From Elusimicrobia bacterium RIFOXYB2_FULL_49_7 (GTDB taxonomy: Bacteria; Fibrobacterota; OXYB2-FULL-49-7): a stretch of DNA of 20,207 nucleotides. Position numbers and translations under genes: made by a program. Below the pieces are notes generated by a model that was not told the DNA's origin, made no database searches, and saw only the letters and a list, made by a program, of their open reading frames with translations. Positions 16,731-20,207 of the stretch are shown here, piece by piece (position 1 is the first letter of the stretch; every line of letters starts with the position of its first letter). The DNA is taken from positions 5,765 to 25,971 of the forward strand of contig MGVN01000246.1 in the NCBI GenBank assembly GCA_001800515.1, written 5' to 3'.

Positions 16731-17618
16731 GTGTCGCCGGATAAAAATCGTGAGAAAGAAGTTGCGACCAGCCTTAGGGGTGTCCGCTATTTAAAATATT
16801 CGTCACATCATCAGGATTACAAGGAGCAACGCATTGATCCGAAGATCAAACGATTCGAGGCAGAAGGGCTTTTTCGGAAAGTGCGCCATCTCAAAGACCT
16901 GAAATATCCTATGAACCGGTTGGCTGACTATTTTGGACAGATGTCTGCTGTTTCGCTGACCTTGGCCCATGTGGAGCAATACAAAGGCTTCCGGCTCAGT
17001 CAGAAGACACGCCACAACAAATTGGTTTGGCCTCGCGGGGTGAATATTGACCTGAATCTTTTAAAGACCACTTTGAATTGGGCAGTTCGGGTCACTAAAA
17101 AGCTCCGGGAAAATGGAATAAAGGGCTACGAGAAGCTGGAAGAGGGAGAGCCAAAGAAGATTGTTTTTTCTGTTGATGAGTGGACCAAATTTTATGAAGC
17201 GGTTCATTCATCGAAGAAAGATATTTTTCTGGCCATCTCTGAGACAGGCGCGCGACCCGCCGAAATTCTTGATCTGCGGTGGGACTGGGTCAACTTCTTT
17301 GCCGGTGTTATCGAGATACCGGCATCTATCACCAAGACACGCAAAGGCAGGGCTATTCCTTTATCGTTGGCCCTTGCCGATGCGTTAAAGGCCCTACAAT
17401 AAAATCCAAAGGGTCTTTTTTTTGAAACAGCCATCAAGCGTGCTGGGCTCGAAGGCAGGGGGCTAACCATTTATGCTCTTCGTCGTACCCGTCTTTCGCA
17501 ATGGAATGAGGTTGATCCGGTAGCGGCAGGGCATGAACCGAATTCCAATGTTCACTACAAAAGCTATGTTAAAATCTCTTCTGATTGCCTTCATGCACTT
17601 GTAACTCACGCAGCATAG
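16731..17618 (+). pseudogene. Tyrosine recombinase / phage-type integrase, broken by an in-frame TAA
   Basis: The frame from GTG 16731 runs 223 codons to TAA at 17400-17402, then continues in the same frame for 71 codons to TAG at 17616-17618. Before the TAA are the core-binding domain ('LKDLKYPMNRLADYFGQMS'), the catalytic Arg in 'TGARPAEILDLRWDW', and the beta-hairpin Lys in 'TKTRKGRAIPL'. After it are 'FFETAIKRAGL', 'IYALRRTRLS' (box with Tyr in place of the usual first His, Arg kept), 'AAGHEP' and 'HYKSY' with the likely nucleophile Tyr. Because the catalytic half is split from the Arg/Lys half by one nonsense codon, the enzyme is probably inactive. In-frame sequence upstream to 16656 also looks coding, after another TAA at 16653. 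Such integrases insert elements at tRNA 3' ends, and the tRNA-Asp is 170 nt away with its 3' end facing this gene. Confidence 0.8.
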
Positions 17619-17651
17619 AAAAAGAATGATGCCCGGAATCTGCGGGATTTT

Positions 17652-17756
17652 CCTGTCATTTCGTGTCGTTTTCTGTCATATTCTGACTTTTGGGTGCTTG
17701 ACAAATGATAGTCGATTATCGTATTCCAAATGACATGTAAGTGCTGAAATGACAGG
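17652..17756. repeat. Cluster of TGTCAT inverted repeats between the recombinase and tRNA-Asp
   Basis: CCTGTCATTTC at 17652-17662 is repeated exactly as its reverse complement at 17746-17756; with flanks the match extends over about 15 bp with two mismatches. The 6-mer TGTCAT occurs at 17654 and 17674, and as ATGACA at 17730 and 17749. Within each pair copies are 19-20 bp apart, about two helix turns. The arrangement suggests arm-type recombinase or excisionase sites, or a large cruciform. It is in 170 nt of otherwise non-coding sequence. Confidence 0.5.
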
Positions 17757-17779
17757 AGATTAACAGGGGAAATAATAAA

Positions 17780-17874
17780 CCCTGATTTGCGGGAGTGATG
17801 GGGCTCGAACCCACGGCATCCTGCGTGACAGGCAGGTACTCTAACCAGCTGAGCTACACCCCCGCAAATCAGGG
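17780..17874. repeat. Inverted repeat extending the tRNA-Asp acceptor stem
   Basis: CCCTGATTT directly before, and AAATCAGGG directly after, the tRNA gene are perfect reverse complements. Together with the 7-bp acceptor stem they would make a 16-bp helix in the primary transcript with one G-U pair. Confidence 0.7.
17789..17865 (-). tRNA. tRNA-Asp (anticodon GTC)
   Basis: 77 nt. Read on the minus strand: acceptor GCGGGGG pairing with CTCCCGC (one G-U), a D-arm 'AGCTCAGCTGGTTAGAGT', anticodon stem CCTGC/GCAGG enclosing loop CTGTCAC with anticodon GTC, and the T-arm with GTTCGAGC. The CCA end is not encoded and must be added afterwards. It lies downstream of the metallophosphoesterase/lipoprotein pair on the same strand; its 3' end faces the recombinase remnant, the usual attachment arrangement. 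Confidence 0.95.
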
Positions 17875-17900
17875 CGTTTTAGAGCGAATAAAATAGCAAT

Positions 17901-17919
17901 TTGCGCGTTCGGACGCAAG
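17901..17919 (-). terminator. Weak possible terminator of the lipoprotein gene
   Basis: Minus-strand hairpin CTTGCG/CGCAA around a short loop, followed by an AT-rich stretch with TTTTATT, 47-65 nt after the lipoprotein stop. The stem is only about 5 bp, so readthrough into the tRNA is possible. Confidence 0.25.
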
Positions 17920-17965
17920 CACCGTCTTGAATTATTCTACTATCTCGAAGACAAAATCGCACACG

Positions 17966-18400
17966 TTATCGTACCGGCTGCCGGAGCAGGCATGACCTGA
18001 TCAGCGATTGGTAGTCGTTTTGAGAGAGTGTATCCCGGATTTCAATTGTGCCGTCCAGAAAGAAATGTTTGGGCAGATTGTTGCGCGGTTTCTGTTCTTC
18101 CACACATTCCATGACTGAAAGCGTGTCTCGGGATCCCCCCGGTTTCAAGAGCATCAGAGCCAAGGCGGTCATCCGGTAATATTTATCCTGTGCCGAAACG
18201 ATGATTTCCGTGGGTCGGAATCCATCTTTTCGGATAATCCCCCTGCTTTTAATGACGATGGAGGCTGTGTCTGTTCCGTCTAAGTAGTGGGCGCTGCCAT
18301 AGGGCGTCAGATAGATTAGGCGGGGACCGCCTGCCATACAACCCGGCAGAATGAGCAGCAGGGGCGAGGAGAAGAGCAACCGTAGCAAGGCCTGTATCAT
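17966..18400 (-). CDS. Small lipoprotein of unknown function
   Basis: 144 residues from ATG 18400, with AGAGG just before it and an ATGA overlap with the stop of the metallophosphoesterase gene; the frame is longer upstream but lies inside that gene. A hydrophobic signal ends in the lipobox L18-P19-G20-C21; Pro at the -2 position is unusual but the Cys context fits signal peptidase II. The mature part is beta-rich ('TASIVIKSRGIIRKDGFRP', 'YRMTALALMLLKPGG'), with two cysteines near 'MECVEEQ' and 'IRSCLLRQ'. I do not recognise the family. Tight coupling suggests a job with the phosphoesterase at the envelope. Confidence 0.75.
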   Translation of the reverse strand: MIQALLRLLFSSPLLLILPGCMAGGPRLIYLTPYGSAHYLDGTDTASIVIKSRGIIRKDGFRPTEIIVSAQDKYYRMTALALMLLKPGGSRDTLSVMECVEEQKPRNNLPKHFFLDGTIEIRDTLSQNDYQSLIRSCLLRQPVR

Positions 18401-19572
18401 AACCTCTTTTCCCGTTGAAAATGGAGGCGGAGATGCACGACTTCCGGCGAGGCTGATAATCGGATGGGAGGTCCCCAGGTACCTGCGCCGGAGGAGACGT
18501 AGACGGAAAGGTTTTCCATTTTCCCGTATCCGTAGGCAAAGCGAAATAGCCGGTTGACAATAAGATTGATGGGCCAGAATTGTCCTGCATGGGTATGGCC
18601 GCATAGGAGCAGATCCGCACCGGCCTCGGCGGCTTCCTGTATGCGTGCCGGTTGATGATCCATGACAATGAGCGGTAGATCGGCGGTATTGCCGGACAGG
18701 ATGTCGCCAAGCGGTTTTCGTGACTGACCGAAAAATCGTTCTGCTGCTAAATCCTCACGACCGACCAAGCGGAGTCCGTTGCTTATCGTGTGTATGGAAT
18801 CGCGCAGCAGGGTGATTCCCGCGGAGGCCAGGAAGGGCGCTGTTTTATGGATGCTGCCGATATATTCATGGTTGCCGGTTACGGCAAAGGTCCCCAACCG
18901 GGGATTCAGGGAAAGACGGAGCATTTCATCCAATTTTTGGCGGATGGCGCTTTGCGGATCTTCATCTAAGATATCGCCGATGAGCAGGACGAGGTCGGGT
19001 TGTCCTTGGTTTAATCTTTCCAGAATGACTTGGAGTCGGCGGCGTCCTATGATCGTGCCAAGGTGGAAATCCGAGGCCACGGCAACATGGAGTTCGCTCA
19101 GTGAGCTTTGTCGAGCTGGAAGGGTCAGCGAGATCTCCCGAATATGAAGACGTCGCGCCTGGAGAAATCCGACGATATGGAGTGTTGCTATAAGCATCAG
19201 GGCCAAAACCAGGAGAATCGATTTTATCCGTTCCGGCGGTGATGACACGGGTTGTGGTAGGAAAGGAACGATATGATGAACGAGCCGGATTAGGTCAACG
19301 GTTAGGCAGAAGAGGAATCCATACAACAGCATGGAAAACCAGAATGAACCGATCCAGACGAGCAGAGTACTCAGTGCACCCGGTGCATTTTGTTCTAAAA
19401 TGCGTCCTGCAATAAAGGAAATTGCGAGCAGGAGAAAAAGCGCGACGTAAAACGATCTAAGCGGAAGGGTTGCGGGAAGAGCCTGAAAGGTGCGGACAAA
19501 AACATAAGTGTTAATCGAAGCGTAAATCAACAGTGCCAGGGATATGAATAGCAGGAACGCGGATGTTTTCAT
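18397..19572 (-). CDS. Membrane-anchored calcineurin-like metallophosphoesterase (YkuE/YaeI type)
   Basis: 391 residues. Four hydrophobic segments (about 5-27, 41-57, 68-92 and 116-137) anchor the N-terminus. The catalytic domain from ~145 has all metal-site blocks: D168-x-H170 in 'ASDFHLG', D200 in 'IGDILDE', N234-H235 in 'GNHEY', H307 in 'MDHQP', and H326/H328 in 'CGHTHAGQ'. This is the order of the dinuclear phosphoesterase superfamily; YkuE/YaeI members act on phospholipid-related or cell-wall substrates, and the chlamydial LpxG, which removes UMP from UDP-diacylglucosamine in lipid A synthesis, has the same plan. Which substrate applies here cannot be told. The catalytic domain should face the cytoplasm or periplasm depending on helix count. 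No Shine-Dalgarno is seen before ATG 19572, where the leader is AT-rich. It is coupled to the lipoprotein by ATGA. Confidence 0.9.
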   Translation of the reverse strand: MKTSAFLLFISLALLIYASINTYVFVRTFQALPATLPLRSFYVALFLLLAISFIAGRILEQNAPGALSTLLVWIGSFWFSMLLYGFLFCLTVDLIRLVHHIVPFLPQPVSSPPERIKSILLVLALMLIATLHIVGFLQARRLHIREISLTLPARQSSLSELHVAVASDFHLGTIIGRRRLQVILERLNQGQPDLVLLIGDILDEDPQSAIRQKLDEMLRLSLNPRLGTFAVTGNHEYIGSIHKTAPFLASAGITLLRDSIHTISNGLRLVGREDLAAERFFGQSRKPLGDILSGNTADLPLIVMDHQPARIQEAAEAGADLLLCGHTHAGQFWPINLIVNRLFRFAYGYGKMENLSVYVSSGAGTWGPPIRLSASPEVVHLRLHFQREKRL

Positions 19573-19772
19573 TAAGCTAAGAAAATAATAAAAAACAGGA
19601 ACAATGAGACAGGCGTGATTCTATTATGTATGCTATAGACAGTTTTGTCCGGCCAGAGAATCGGAAAGGCCAGACTTGTCAAAACAGGATAGACGCTTCC
19701 CTTGTAAGGCAATATTAATTAATAAGATGAGTGTTTGGCGGAGTTTTTGCAATATTTAAAATTGTTTAGCAA

Positions 19773-19778
19773 GGGAGG
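19773..19778 (+). promoter_or_regulatory. Shine-Dalgarno GGGAGG for the STAS protein
   Basis: GGGAGG, 4 nt before ATG 19783, decides this start over an in-frame TTG at 19735. Confidence 0.75.
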
Positions 19779-19782
19779 AAAA

Positions 19783-20166
19783 ATGGTGGTCACTCATCTT
19801 GCCTTATTGCAGATTAACAGCCGGAGTTTAGGCCATTACAATGTCATCGAGTTTTCCGGAATTTTGGATGACAGTGTTTCCGAACAATTTGAACTTCTTT
19901 GCCGGAATTTGCTTAACAATGACATCAAGAGCTATATCTTTGATTTTTCCGGACTGTTGAAACTTTCCCGGCAGATGGCTGAGAAGGTGGCCGGACTGGT
20001 TCGTCGTATTCGTACTTTCAAGGGAACGCTCTATATTATGGGGTTGAATCCGTGGCTCCGCAAAAGTGTCACTTTCAGCTTGGGTGAGGAGAGTAGTTCG
20101 TATTGTCTGGCGGATGAAGAGGAGGCGCTGCAACGTATTGAGCACGAACCTTTATATTGTTTTTAA
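19783..20166 (+). CDS. STAS-domain protein, anti-anti-sigma-factor-like
   Basis: 127 residues. The whole protein is one STAS fold: first strands 'HYNVIEFSGILDDSVSEQFE', the central strand 'SYIFDFSGLLKLSRQMAEKV' and 'GTLYIMGLNPWLRKSVTF' near the C-terminal helix. In SpoIIAA/RsbV the loop after 'DLS' carries the regulated Ser in a DSSG-like context; here it reads 'LKLSRQMAE', without the second Ser-Gly, so regulation by phosphorylation may differ or be absent. No anti-sigma kinase or phosphatase gene is adjacent, so the partner is unknown. The gene ends just before the hairpin at 20173. Confidence 0.8.
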   Translation: MVVTHLALLQINSRSLGHYNVIEFSGILDDSVSEQFELLCRNLLNNDIKSYIFDFSGLLKLSRQMAEKVAGLVRRIRTFKGTLYIMGLNPWLRKSVTFSLGEESSSYCLADEEEALQRIEHEPLYCF

Positions 20167-20172
20167 AAAAAA

Positions 20173-20198
20173 GCCCTCCGGTTGAGACACCGGAGGGC
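20173..20198 (-). terminator. Strong intrinsic terminator, minus strand
   Basis: GCCCTCCGGT, loop TGAGAC, ACCGGAGGGC: a 10-bp GC-rich stem. The eight A's just before it on the plus strand become the U-tract for transcripts arriving from the right on the minus strand. For the STAS gene on the plus strand the hairpin has no T-tract inside the window, so its use there is less sure. Confidence 0.8.
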
Positions 20199-20207
20199 AA
20201 AGTTGAT

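Noticed and set aside
17698..17730. TTGACA at 17698-17703 as a -35 box on the plus strand
   Set aside because: No acceptable -10 at 16-18 bp spacing and no plus-strand gene follows; the box is probably part of the repeat-rich segment.
19642..19685. GTTTTG/CAAAAC and GGCC/GGCC inverted repeats before the STAS gene as a riboswitch or terminator
   Set aside because: The stem is interrupted and unequal, and no known riboswitch core is visible; kept only as a weak note.
1..20207. CRISPR array or insertion sequence
   Set aside because: I found no regular repeat-spacer pattern and no transposase; the only mobile-element gene is the recombinase remnant.

Overview
The window looks like a chromosomal segment of a Gram-negative bacterium of the Fibrobacterota/Bacteroidota (FCB) kind. 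The reasons are a secreted protein ending in a type IX (Por)-style C-terminal sorting domain, a dockerin-bearing secreted protein, an RHS/YD protein whose core resembles the Bacteroidota type, and a complete set of outer-membrane secretin and type IV pilus/type II secretion parts. I see nothing that fixes the genus.

Layout. On the plus strand, positions 1-14174 are packed almost without gaps; the largest space between genes is 33 nt. First comes the end of a surface protein with a sorting domain. Then come a dockerin plus SUMF1/FGE-fold exported protein and a 1670-residue exported beta-helix/chitobiase-C-like/jelly-roll/RHS protein that stops before the usual RHS core end. A small exported thioredoxin-like protein follows. 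The machine genes are next: an assembly ATPase (PilB/GspE), a secretin (PilQ/GspD), a fused PilM-PilN protein (GspL layout), PilO/GspM, PilP/GspC, a major-pilin-like protein and the platform protein PilC/GspF. From 16359 back to 14158, a minus-strand operon encodes a PilX-like protein with a long repetitive passenger and two minor (pseudo)pilins. It meets the plus-strand operon tail to tail with a 17-nt overlap of coding ends.

Positions 16360-17790 hold the remains of an integrative element: a short palindrome, a tyrosine recombinase gene broken by an in-frame TAA, and a cluster of inverted TGTCAT repeats. The recombinase lies at the 3' side of a minus-strand tRNA-Asp(GTC), the classical arrangement for tRNA-targeted integration. 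The tRNA acceptor stem is extended by a further 9 bp of perfectly complementary flanks.

From 17966 to 19572 a minus-strand pair encodes a membrane-anchored metallophosphoesterase and a small lipoprotein. From 19783 a lone STAS-domain protein follows, and the window ends with a strong hairpin that terminates transcription arriving from the right on the minus strand.

How the genes may work together: the secretion/pilus genes form one coherent envelope machine (cytoplasmic ATPase, inner-membrane platform, alignment complex, secretin, pilins). The surface proteins lie immediately upstream in the same direction, with overlapping or near-overlapping genes. They may be transcribed with the machine and could be its cargo or neighbours at the surface, but this is inferred from spacing only.
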